Translations under genes and position numbers: made by a program
Part shown: positions 1 through 9,371 of the stretch, in pieces
How positions within the stretch are numbered: the first letter of the stretch is position 1
How the letters are laid out: every line of letters starts with the position of its first letter
DNA from: Polyrhizophydium stewartii
Taxonomy: Eukaryota > Chytridiomycota > Chytridiomycetes > Rhizophydiales
DNA: 12,916 nt
Reading direction: 5' to 3'
Assembly: GCA_027604665.1 (NCBI GenBank)
Contig: JADGIZ010000491.1
Span: forward strand, 1-12,916
The notes under the pieces: model-generated
Databases searched by the model: none
Told to the model about the DNA's origin: nothing
Seen by the model: only the letters and a program-made list of their open reading frames with translations

Positions 1-332
1 AGCAGGCGGCGGCGGCCGAGGCGGCGCTGGCGGCGGCCGGCGGGCTGCGGCCGCTCGCCGAGGCGGTGGCCGCACGCAGGTTGCAGGTGCTCGAGCGCAG
101 CGGCGGGCTTGCGGTCGAGCCGGCGGCGGAGGCACCTGCCGAGGCGGCGGCGGGCATCGCTGCGCTGGCGGCGATGCTGCTGGAGCGGCCGCGAGCTGAA
201 TGGGCGGGCGGCCTCGACGACGACGAAGAGGCCGATGCTGGACCGCGGCACTACGAGGCTGCGGGCCTCAGGTGCCTTGCAGGCCATCTCGACAGCAGGG
301 TTGATCGGCAGGATGCCAGTCTTGTCGGGTGA
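1..332 (+). other. GC-rich Ala-rich open stretch at window edge, possible 3' end of a plus-strand gene
   Basis: A plus-strand frame is open from the window edge (frame starting at base 3) to a stop at about 330-332. It encodes an Ala/Glu/Leu-rich, helix-like segment followed by an acidic run (GGLDDDEEADAG) and a C-terminal end. Codons mostly end in G or C, as in the real genes here. The minus strand of the same DNA is also open and gives an Ala/Ser-rich low-complexity peptide with equally GC-rich third positions, so strand cannot be decided from composition. No family is recognised. It could be the tail of a convergent gene, part of a minus-strand gene, or an open frame caused only by high GC. 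Confidence 0.2.
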
Positions 333-744
333 AGTTGAGTGGATCGCCCGTCCTTCTCGAGGATGGCAACAGCCGTCGCATTGAGCCAGATCTGGGAGAT
401 GTGGCCGTTCTCGGACATGCAGCGACACTCGCGGTCAGCGCAGGGGCGAGCGTGCTCTGGCTGGCATCGTCGTCTGAGATCAGTGAGCGATCGGTCAGCG
501 AGGCAGCGCAGAGTGGGGCGGGCATTGCCCCATCGTCGTCTGGCGGCGTGATCGAGTGAACGATGCGCGCGGCATCCACAACATCGCGCCAGTCTGGCGC
601 AGCATCCGGACGATCGGCATGAGAGAAATCATCTGCAAGCCATGTTGACCGATCAAGGCTGCGCCGAGTTCGCGGATACGGACGACCACATGCTGCAGCA
701 CGTGCGAGTTCGTGACAGACTGCGCCAGCAAGTGTCCCTATCAA
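268..744 (-). other. coding-like minus-strand segments in shifting frames, unresolved
   Basis: Read on the minus strand, this stretch has protein-like pieces in three frames. At about 728-640 there is a helix-like segment containing HVLQHVVVRIRELGAALIGQ. At about 650-450 there is an acidic segment containing DWRDVVDAARIVHSI. At about 455-350 there is a segment containing ENGHISQIWLNATAVAILEK. Codons in each end mainly in G or C. A possible acceptor (CAG) lies just before the first piece, near 732. I found no donor/acceptor set that joins the pieces in phase. They may be exons of another minus-strand gene, additional tail exons of the upstream receptor, or a decayed gene. No family is recognised. 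Confidence 0.2.
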
Positions 745-1034
745 CCGTTGTTTTCAATCGAGCGTGGCCAAGCAGCAAGGCAAGATATGATCATCCTCCC
801 ACTCACACTCGCACAATCACGCTCCATGGATGAACTGCTCGCAGCTTGCCTCACCATTCATTCAATTGCATCGCTTGCCCATTCCACCCACATGCTGCCG
901 CGGCCGTTGGGTGGCAAGCTGCGTTCATTGAAGAGCAAGAAACAAACGCGGCGCCGAGTGCCTATGTGGACTGGCTACGCCTCACTCGAGAAGAGCATTG
1001 GCTGTCGTGCCGCGGCCGTGACTCGCCATTGCGG
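745..1034. other. 3' flank of the receptor gene, nothing recognised
   Basis: About 290 bp lie downstream of the receptor stop codon. No convincing AATAAA-type signal, RNA gene or repeat was seen on the minus strand. Composition is less GC-rich than in the flanking coding exons. It probably holds the receptor 3' UTR and the start region of whatever lies below position 740. Confidence 0.3.
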
Positions 1035-4000
1035 TCAACTCGAGTCGGCCCCTGCGTGCGGCGCATGCTTGCCAGTGATCGATTCTCGCTTCGAAGCCTG
1101 CTTGAGAGCCATATTTATGACCACGCAGCCATCGCTGACCGCGTTGGCCTCGCGGCTGCACAGCGCGAGCGTCGTGCGTGCCACCATGTCCGCCCATGCC
1201 TGAGCCTGCACACCGATGCGCTCATCAGCCACGCGCTGCTGCTCGGTCGCGACAACACCACGACGCACCCGCGCCGTGTCGCCAAAGCTCAGCACCAGGC
1301 GGCGCTTGCTGAACACCACCTCGCACTGGTGGCTGCCGACGAGCGCGTCGCTCGTGTGGTTGACGATGCGCTTGAGCCTGTGCAGCGGCAGGTACTCGAT
1401 CTGGCCGGCGGCAGTCAGTCACCACGCACACAGACACAGTTGGACGCACGCAGCGAGCGTGCGCTTGCACGGCACTCACAGAGGTGCGTCTCTTGTCGGC
1501 GATGCGCAGGCAGAACACCGGCGCACCGATCAGCACAATCATGGCCGTGCGCCACTGCTGCAGCATGCCCTCGGTGCGCATCGGCACTGCTCCATCCTGG
1601 TGTGTCAGCCGCACGCGAGCACACACATGGCGCGCATCAAGCAGCGACACACACCGGCCATCACAAGCGGCGACTTGAACGCCTTGATGGCGGCGACAAC
1701 CTCGTGTGTCTTGGGCTGGACCTCGATGTCGTATTCACGCTTGTGCGTGCGTTGAGGCTGCACCTTCTCTTGCATTGCCGGCTTTGGCTTTTGTCGGCTC
1801 AATGTGTTTGGCCGACGAGACGCGGACAGACGACGGGGTCCTTCATCAGAAGATTCCGAGTCGCCACTTGTGACAGAACGAGACAATCTTCGAGACGCAG
1901 TCGATTGCGAGAGATTCGTCTTGTCGCCGAAGCTCAGCTTTGACAGGATCGTGCCGATGCGCGACGCAATCATGACGACAAACACGAGCACGGCGCCAAT
2001 GCCCGCGCACGCCGACTCAAAGTAGAACTGCGTCTGCATCGACTTGACGCTGTTGCCTTGCAGCAGGCAGATGCCGCCGAGCACTGCAATCACAACAACA
2101 GACGCAAACACGTGCTGCGTGGTGTTGAAGAGGTCGGGCATGTCGCGGCCCAGAAACGCAAGCGCAGCCGCGGCGACGAGCTGAATGACAATCAGCGCGG
2201 TGATGAGTGACATGATTGCACTCGTTGTCGGCGTCGAGTCGCACACGAAGCGGTATCCGTCGAATGCCTCGATGTATACCTGCGTGCTGGTCATTGGCGC
2301 GGCCGCAGTGAGCACCACAAGGAGAACCTGTTCGTGTGTGTGTGGAGTCAGCGAGCCGGCGGGTGAGATCCAGGACGCGATGCGCAACGCACGATGGTCA
2401 GAGTGCCAGCAGTGTATGCAATGACGGTTCCCTTGGCGCTTCTCATATTGCCCAACCAAGTCACTCGAGGGTAGAGCACAACTTGAAAGATGCCAAGAAG
2501 CAATATGCCCTGTGGTCAGGTGGTGTCAGCTTCGCTCACTTCGCCATGTCAGGCGTGCTCAAGCTCACCCTTTGCAGGATCGAGGTCAGCACCAGCGTGA
2601 GTCCGAGCACGACCGGCCACGGCCGCAGCCTGCACGCGAGTGCGTTGTCGCGGCCGACCATCGTGAAGCCGTCGAGTTGCATCACTGCAAGTCCAATCTG
2701 CCGCGATACCGCGTCTCTGTCAGCCGAGCATCTCGAATGCTGAACGGACGCCATCACGCCACACCATCATCACGATCAGCAGGGCCGGCGAGTGCGGTGT
2801 GATCTGCGGGCTCTTGGCGTGTCGAGCGATCCACGTAGCTGCCGTGAGGCACGCCAGTAGCAGTGCGGACGACGTTGCTGGCCGTCAAGCGATGCGCGAG
2901 TCAGCTCTCTGTCCAAGCCCGCCGACTCGCTGCCGCCTCGGCCAGATCTCACCGAGCATCGCAAGTGTGCCTCGGTTCCCAAGCGACACATAGTCCTCAA
3001 CAATGGGCGGGTAGTCGCGCGGCACGTCGTCGAACGACCTGTTGCCCGCCCTATCGATCCGCCTTGCCGTCAGCAGCCGCGTCGACGCACAGACCGGCAA
3101 GACGCCCGGGCTGCCTTGCTTCACTGGAAGCGAGACGCACCACATGAACTTTGCCTTGTCCGGCATGAACTTGCCCTCGCCCGTGATGGGATCAATTTCG
3201 ATATCTGCCGTCACGATACCCCAACCGCCAAAGAGTGATGTTCCTTCAAATTGCTGCATCGTGAACAGTTTGGGCAGCGCACTTCCCTGCGACGTGTACT
3301 GCACGGCTCGCATGAGAGGCGTTGTTCCCTCGAAGGGCGTGGTCAGACGCGCCAGCGTCATTGCTGACGAGATCGATCCGTTGGCGTATGCCTTTGCCGT
3401 CGAGCCCCGATCAGACACGATCTTTTTTGGGAATCGAGTCAGCTTCAGCCTTGCACTCCAGGGGTGGGCAAGCCGCCAATCTGGCACAAGCAGCACCTTT
3501 TCAACTGCACGCGCAAAGCGAACCATGGCGTCGTATGAACTCCTGATTGTGATGCTAGGACTTATGTTTGACCCGGGATCGTCGTATCCAAAGCTACGCG
3601 AGTCATCTGGCATGTATATGTCGTTTCGACTCGGGTTGAGCGATGGATAGAGGCTCGACTCGTTTGTGACTGTAAAGTTCCTAAACTGGGAGAACCGCGC
3701 GACCCACTGGACAAAGTAAGGATCGTCGTAAAGCGGGCTTGTGTCAAAAGACGGCTTGCACACGCCGCGCAGGACGGCTGGGTCCCATGGCGTGTCTTGT
3801 GGTTTTGGCGTCAGCATTGTAAGCTGGGTCACGCGAGCAAGCCACGAATGAGCGCACACACCCCAGCGATCCTTGAGGTCGTAATTGTGATACTCTGGGG
3901 AGATTGTGAGCCACACTGCGTGAATGCGAGTCAGTAAGTCGCAGCAATGATCACACATAGCGAGCTGGTCACAATCACTGTAGTCTCTTCCCGCAATGCC

Positions 4001-5073
4001 AGTGCGGTTGGCGGCCAGCATCACATCCGCAATGGTGTCAACAAAAGCGATAAAGATCTGCAGCCTCGTCGATTTGAGAAACTCAAATACGGGCTTGATC
4101 TGAGGGTAGTACATGATTGACAGACTCGAATCGTAGTTGGGAATCGGCGCAGTGGTGAGGACGGAGATTCCATTGTGTGAAAAGAGTTTGCTAGCAATCG
4201 CCGTGACTTGACCCCAGAGTGACCCAGGGGTGAAGAGGATGCCGGTCTTTGTCCAGCCAAAGTACTTGAATTGCGCAATCATGGCATAGATGTCATAGTA
4301 GATCGACTCGCTTGGCCGATGAAAGAGCGGATAGCTTTCGAGGCGATTGAATACATGAATACAGAGTTTAGCCTATCGCTTAAGCACTTACACCCTTTAC
4401 AGCATAGCGATCACATCGGCGAACATACAGCTGCTTATTGTCCAGCTCGGGCGTGGCGGAGCCTGCGGCATACGAAGGCATCTGCCGGGCACCCATAAGC
4501 TCCCACCACTCATCTGATTCTTTCTGTTCGACACCTTTACCTGTGGACAAACGAGGCTCGCTGCCATAATAATCTCTTCAAGCGTGAAATAAAAGTATGC
4601 GTGGTGGCCGCCGTTGTCACAAATATCGACGACTTGATCGTAAACCGTGGCCAGATCATACTGAAAATGCGTTATCCCGCGACTGACTCTGATGGTGGCG
4701 TCGGGCAGCAAGGACGCATTGGCGTTGATCTCGCGCGCGGCCATGTATGCGCCTGCGCGTGCGCCGTAGGTGGCAGACGCGAGGGACGAGCGCGAGTGAC
4801 GTTCGGTAGTCCGATCAGAGTGATGTCGCTGCCGGTGCGACGCCGGCCACGACACATAGCCACACGTCCGTGTTGTCGCGTCCTGAACAGCCAGCACGGC
4901 GGCACACGCAAGTGGCGCTCACCCATAAAGAACAGGTCAGTGTAGACTGGACCCACAAACCCCATCATAAAGACGTCGAGCGTCGTGTCCGACTTGTTGT
5001 TCGGCCGAGTCTGAGCGACGGCCATCCCGAGCAGCAGCGCGCCGGCCGCCAACACGCAAGGTATCGGTCGCAT
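1035..5073 (-). CDS. GABA-B-like class C G-protein-coupled receptor with C-terminal PH-like domain
   Basis: Surface receptor expected to bind a small extracellular ligand and signal through a G protein; the ligand is unknown. Exons (minus): 5073-4923, 4752-4541, 4481-4429, 4334-3979, 3915-3862, 3795-3497, 3421-2953, 2877-2765, 2697-2569, 2509-2393, 2327-1653, 1596-1480, 1400-1269, 1205-1035. Phases close at about 1015 aa. Residues 1-20 form a signal peptide. Residues 30-510 form an ANF-receptor/LIVBP-like ligand domain (AYMAAREINAN, SYAAGSATPELDNKQLYPLF, FKYFGW). There is no Cys-rich domain, as in GABA-B receptors. Seven membrane segments span about 526-774. C591 before TM3 and C680 in loop 2 form the expected disulfide pair. 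The tail is Ser/Arg-rich (785-830), then PH-like (about 884-975, with W963 in the last helix). A start at 5121 would add 16 residues. The intron at 3861-3796 is optional, and the last exon could continue by splicing. Family call is firm; single exon borders less so. Confidence 0.85.
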
Positions 5074-5250
5074 CTCGACGAGCAAACAAATCACGCGGGA
5101 AAGGCGACGAACTCTCGGCACACCTGGCTATGGCGGCCGCAAGTCGGCAGCACTCCTCGTGGTCTCTACCGACGAAACCCACGGACCGGCGGGCTGGCGC
5201 AGCCAGATTCATTCTCACGGCTGCGATTCGGCCAAGCGCACAGCATGCGC

Positions 5251-8200
5251 TTACTTGCGCTTGGGCTTTTTGGCTGGTCGGGTGGTCCGAGCTGGCGTCG
5301 TCGCGGCACCACCAAGAGGTCTGGCAGTCGAAGTCTCAACCACAGGGCACATGCCAGGCACGTTCGGCTCGACAAGCCGCAGCACAAGCTTGCTCCTCTG
5401 GGCCGCCGCGACGCCGGCCTCCTCGACCGTGACCTGAACCCTGACCTTGTCAAACAGCTTGATGACCACCTCGCCGTCGGGGCCGGCGCCAGTGAGTGCA
5501 TTCATGGTCGGATGCAGCGCCAAGAGCGGCGGCTGGTTGGGCACAGGTGCCGCATACACAAAGCTCTCGACGCCGTACTTTGGAATGAGCAGGGAGCAGC
5601 CGTTCTTGAGGATGCGGATCACATAGGCCTCCTCCACCACGGTCTTGCCCTTGAAGAACAGGTTTGTGTACAGCTCGACCGACGAGCGCGACGCCTGCTG
5701 CGCCATGCGGTTGCGGTAGTTGAGCACTGCGCGGCCGCAATTACCGAGGCGAACGTCAGCGCACACGGCCTGCGCGCACATTCACAACACGCAGGGGCTG
5801 CTCCACACCGTCGCTCATCTCCTTGACCTTTGCCTTGTCCGTGAGCTCGGACGAGTACGTCTTGTCGTAGCCGATGCTTGCGGCCAGCAGCCGGTGAACA
5901 ACGAGGTCGGCGTAGCGGCGGATAGGCGACGTAAAATGGGTGTAAATGTCCGTAGCGAGGCCATAGTGCCAAAAATCGGGTTCCGCGAGCGTGCCCGAGC
6001 AAAAGTAGACGGCCTGCATCATGCATCGCGTCGTCATGATGCGCACAAGCTTGTTGAAGTACGGGTCGTTGGGATCCACGGCTGCGTCGAGCGAGTCCGA
6101 CAGCGTCCTTGACGTCGACGCGTCAATCTTGACGCCAAACGGCTCGAGCGCCTTGCCGAGATCCTCAAAGTTGGTCGCCGGCGGCTTTGGATGGCGACTA
6201 CGCACAAGCGCGCCGCGTACGTCAGCCGACCGTCAGACACTTGGCGCGCCGCGCACACAGGGAAGCGCCGCGCACCGAAGCATGGAGCACTCGGGGAAGC
6301 ACTCGTAGATCTTGCGCGCAACATAAATGTTGGCGAGAAGCATAAACTCCTCGACAAGCGCGTTGGTGTCCTTGAGCTCCTTGAGCTCTGCGCACCGCGC
6401 ATCGCGTGAGCATCTGAACACACAGTCAATCCAGAAAGGACAATCGCCACAGCCAAAGACCCACCGACGTCGACTGGATCCTGCGAGTCATTCTCCATCC
6501 GGAAGCGCACCTCGGGCGACGCAAGCGTGAGCGCGCCGGCAGCCATGCGCCTGGCGCGCAGCTTCTTGGCAAGCATGTTGAGCGCCTTGATGCTCATTGA
6601 CACCGAGTCCGTCATTTTCCTGGACAGCCGCCAACCACGACTAGTCAGGTGCCGCGGAAACAGATGCCGACAGGGCAGCTAAACTCACGGGTCGTCGAGC
6701 CGCGCTTGAGCCTCGTCGTACGTCAGGGACGCCTTGGACCGGATGACGCTTTTCGTGAAGCGCGTGCTGACGACCTCGGCATCCGGCGTGATTTCCCAGA
6801 GGCACGAAAAAGCCAGGCGGTCGACGTTGGATCGGAGCGAGCACAGGTCTGGGGCGAGCAGTCAGCTCGCTGCGCTCCCGGGCAACCAAGCCAGCAGCAC
6901 CGACACTCAACTGGTGCCGAGCAGGCCCGGAAGCATGTCGATGCGCTTGTCGACTAAGTAGACCGTCGTGCCACGGCGACGTGCCTCGAGATCCATGGCG
7001 TTGTCCGTCTTGACAAAGTGGCTGACATCGGCGATGTCTGACCAGATGCACGTCAGCAAGCGAAAGCCGGCGCAGTCGCCGCGGCAAGGCGGGGCAAGAC
7101 TCACGGACGCCGACCGAGTAGTTTCCATTGGGCAGAAGCCGCGCATGCAGCGCATCATCGATATCCGTGCATCCTGCAAACCCGTCGAAACACGCACGCA
7201 CACACGCACACACGCACGCACACACGCACGCACGCACGCACACACGCACACACAGACAGGTGCCAATCAGCACACACGGAACAGCAAGACACGCCTTCAA
7301 GACCCGCGCAGGCGACAAAAGCAAGCGCCGCACCAGGCGGGTCAATGCTGCACACGTCCCACGACCGAAAGTCCTCGCGGTTGGCGAGATGCAGGTCGTC
7401 GCGGACAACCCACGCCTCGCCCTCCTCGGGCAAGAAGCTGAGCACGAGCGGCGAGAACGGCGCAAACGGCACGTCATGCTCGAGCAGCAGCACCTCGGTC
7501 TCGGTCGCGCGGTCGCCGACCTCGCCGAGGGTGCGCACATAGTGTCCGGCCGGGTAGCGCGAGTTCTTTGTCCACGCGTCAATGGCCACGACGATGCGCT
7601 TGCCGAGCAGGCTCTGCGCCTGCCGCGTGCGGATGCGGATCTTTGGGATGCGCTTGTCGAGCGCCCAAAAGAACACCGACTGCATCTGTGTCGACGTCGA
7701 CCCGGCATGCACCGACGAGGCATCGATCGTGCCGCAAAACGGCCGCCAGTTGCGCTTGATGATGCCGACGATGCGCGCCGTGGGTTTGAGCTCCTGCTCC
7801 GTCGCGGGCTCCTGCAGCGCCTTGTCGAGCGTCTTGTCGACCGTCGCCGCGTCCGTCGTCGGCTCCTCGAGGTCGTCCTTTTCGACGACCTCCTCCTCGA
7901 GCACCGTCGACACGCCCGAGCGCCACTCGGACTTTGGCAGGATCTGCAGCGCAACAACGTCGCCCTGCACGCCGCGGTTGAGGTTCTCGCGACCAATGAT
8001 TTGCACAATCACCTCCTCGTTGTTGACTCGGATCATGGAGCTTCCCTGTGTGCAGGCGAGCACGGCAACGCACGCCAGAACGCCGTCAGACGAACGCGTG
8101 CATTACATACGAGCAGCACCGGGCGACCGACAGACCTCGAGGAAGTTGTGCGCGCTGATGTTGAGCACCCCCTGGTGGAATGCGCCAGACTTGAGTCCCG

Positions 8201-9272
8201 CCGAGATCTGCGTGGGCGACAGATGCTCCGGGTACACAAACTTCTTGTCGGCCGCCGACGCATCCATATCGTCGTCGTCGTCGCCGCCGACGGCAGCCAC
8301 CATGTCGACGAGCTCCGGGAAGCCCGAGAGCGACTCGACGTACTGGCGCAGCGACAGGGCCGTGATGCCCGCGTCCTTGGCCTTGGCTCGGTTGGCGCGG
8401 TCGTCGGTGATGAGCACGACGGCGCGCTTCGAGTCAATGTGCGCCGAGTACCACTCGACGGCGCGGCGGATCGCTGCATGGGGTTATGGCATATTAGAGA
8501 GGGGTGGGGCGGGAGGCAGGCGTCAGTGCCAGCCAGGCATCCATGAGCGGGACGGCGTCGGCGGTTGAACGGCTTGCCTCGGTCGTTGCGGTCGTTGGGC
8601 GTCTCTTCGGGCTCGCGCTGGACAAACGTCTCCCTGGGCACGCCCACACCACCAACGCATGTCAGCGCACCCATCTTCGCTGCCTCCAAGCAGGCGGGGA
8701 GGGAGTCAGATCCCCATGAGCTTGCAAGGAGCCCCCTTTCCGACGACCAAACGCACCGGTGGTGCTCGTTGCAAAAGACAAAGAACCGGCGCGCCGGCTC
8801 GGCCGTGAGCGCCCGCACGCGGTTGTACACGGGCAGGCTGCGGTGCCGCAGCTCCTCGAGAACGGTCTGCAGCACAATGACGTCGACAAAGGCCGCATGC
8901 TCCATGACGTCGATCTGGCGGGGTCATGGCCTCGGTCAGCTGCGGGGTGTCGCTTCGCCGACACGCCCAGACGACGCTGCGCGGCCGAGGCACGCAGGTC
9001 CTGGCCAGACCGCCTGCCCAAGCGCATGCCAGTACGCCTGGCGAGACACGGCGCACCTGGTGGTAGAGGATGTTGGTGTCGGGCACAATGTAGTGGGGCG
9101 AGCGGACGGCGGTCGTCTGGCGCGGCTCGGCCGAGAGCGTCGTCGTGTGCTCGGGGCAGCGCTGGCAGCCGGGCACACCGCAGTAGATGTCGTCGCGCAG
9201 GTAGTGCTCCTTGAGCACCTTGATGACGGAGCCGCGCTTGGTCTTGCGCACGTACGCCTTGCTGAACAGCAT
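5251..9272 (-). CDS. DIS3: DIS3/RRP44, exosome catalytic subunit (3'-5' exoribonuclease and PIN endonuclease)
   Basis: Catalytic subunit of the RNA exosome, degrading and trimming RNA in nucleus and cytoplasm. Exons (minus): 9272-9057, 8914-8757, 8633-8578, 8473-8136, 8045-7334, 7173-7105, 7037-6912, 6848-6689, 6619-6465, 6387-6276, 6197-5809, 5726-5251. They total 2967 nt, 988 aa, close to yeast Rrp44 (about 1000 aa). The N-terminal Cys triplet (C31, C36, C39) is present. The PIN domain keeps its acidic residues (D65 in VPDTN, E93, NDRND 138-142, TDD 166-168). Two cold-shock-like domains follow, then the RNB domain with [14 protein letters not shown], where D499 matches the catalytic Asp of yeast D551. 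[19 protein letters not shown] and [15 protein letters not shown] follow. The S1 region and a basic tail (PAKKPKRK) end the protein. The PIN residues and Cys triplet distinguish it from DIS3L and DIS3L2. Intron 3 is GC-AG. The start matches the family's short N-terminus. Confidence 0.96.
7190..7258. repeat. CA/CGCA microsatellite inside DIS3 intron 5
   Basis: About 70 bp of interspersed ACAC and ACGC units (plus strand), ending in ACACACAGACAGG. It lies wholly within the intron 7333-7174 and reads as GTGT/GCGT repeats on the transcribed strand, directly before the acceptor region (GGGTTTGCAG). It accounts for this intron (160 nt) being longer than most in the window. Alternating purine-pyrimidine DNA of this kind is length-variable and can adopt Z-form structure. 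Confidence 0.9.
8474..8577 (-). other. GC-AG intron 3 of DIS3
   Basis: The coding frame for NDRNDR runs to CGAG at 8578 and the next residues of the family (AIRR...EWY) resume at 8473. The only junction preserving both is a donor reading CGAG|GCAAGC and an acceptor ATGCAG|CGATCC. This is a non-canonical GC donor with otherwise good consensus. Length is 104 nt, phase 1. No GT donor nearby keeps the conserved motif in frame. Confidence 0.85.
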
Positions 9273-9348
9273 CGCGGCGTGTGTGCGGATGTGGGCTGGA
9301 TGTCGTCGGGCAGAACAAGAAAAATCAACATCGACGAGGGCACTCGGG

Positions 9349-9354
9349 TTTATT
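9349..9354 (-). terminator. AATAAA polyadenylation signal of the calmodulin gene
   Basis: The plus strand reads TTTATT, giving AATAAA on the minus strand, starting 17 nt after the calmodulin stop codon (9374-9372). The 3' UTR would be very short, and cleavage would fall between here and the DIS3 start codon at 9272. Confidence 0.65.
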
Positions 9355-9371
9355 TCCGGCGCCGTGGTCTG

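Noticed and set aside
846..1943. 365-codon plus-strand open frame
   Set aside because: It is antisense to the receptor TM7, tail and PH-like exons; its peptide is Arg/His/Cys-biased with no domain-like pattern.
2953..3110. Possible extra 56-nt intron in the receptor at the LPVCAST segment (donor GTCTGT, CTGAC inside)
   Set aside because: Removing it shifts the frame and destroys the downstream DVPRDYPP and TM1 reading frame, so the stretch was kept as exon.
5074..5121. Upstream in-frame ATG for the receptor at 5121
   Set aside because: It would put 16 residues before the compact signal peptide that starts at 5073; possible, but the shorter form looks more like a normal secretory leader.
4870..5826. 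Plus-strand open frame spanning the DIS3-receptor junction
   Set aside because: It crosses two supported minus-strand genes and the gap between them, with a composition typical of antisense translation.
7190..7258. CRISPR-like repeat
   Set aside because: The units are 2-4 bp with no spacers; it is an intronic microsatellite in a eukaryotic gene.
7128..8568. Long plus-strand open frames (up to about 470 codons) opposite DIS3
   Set aside because: They are antisense to exons with clear DIS3 homology, run through the intron microsatellite, and have Arg/His/Ala-biased composition with no recognisable motif; they are explained by high GC and G/C-ending codons on the other strand.
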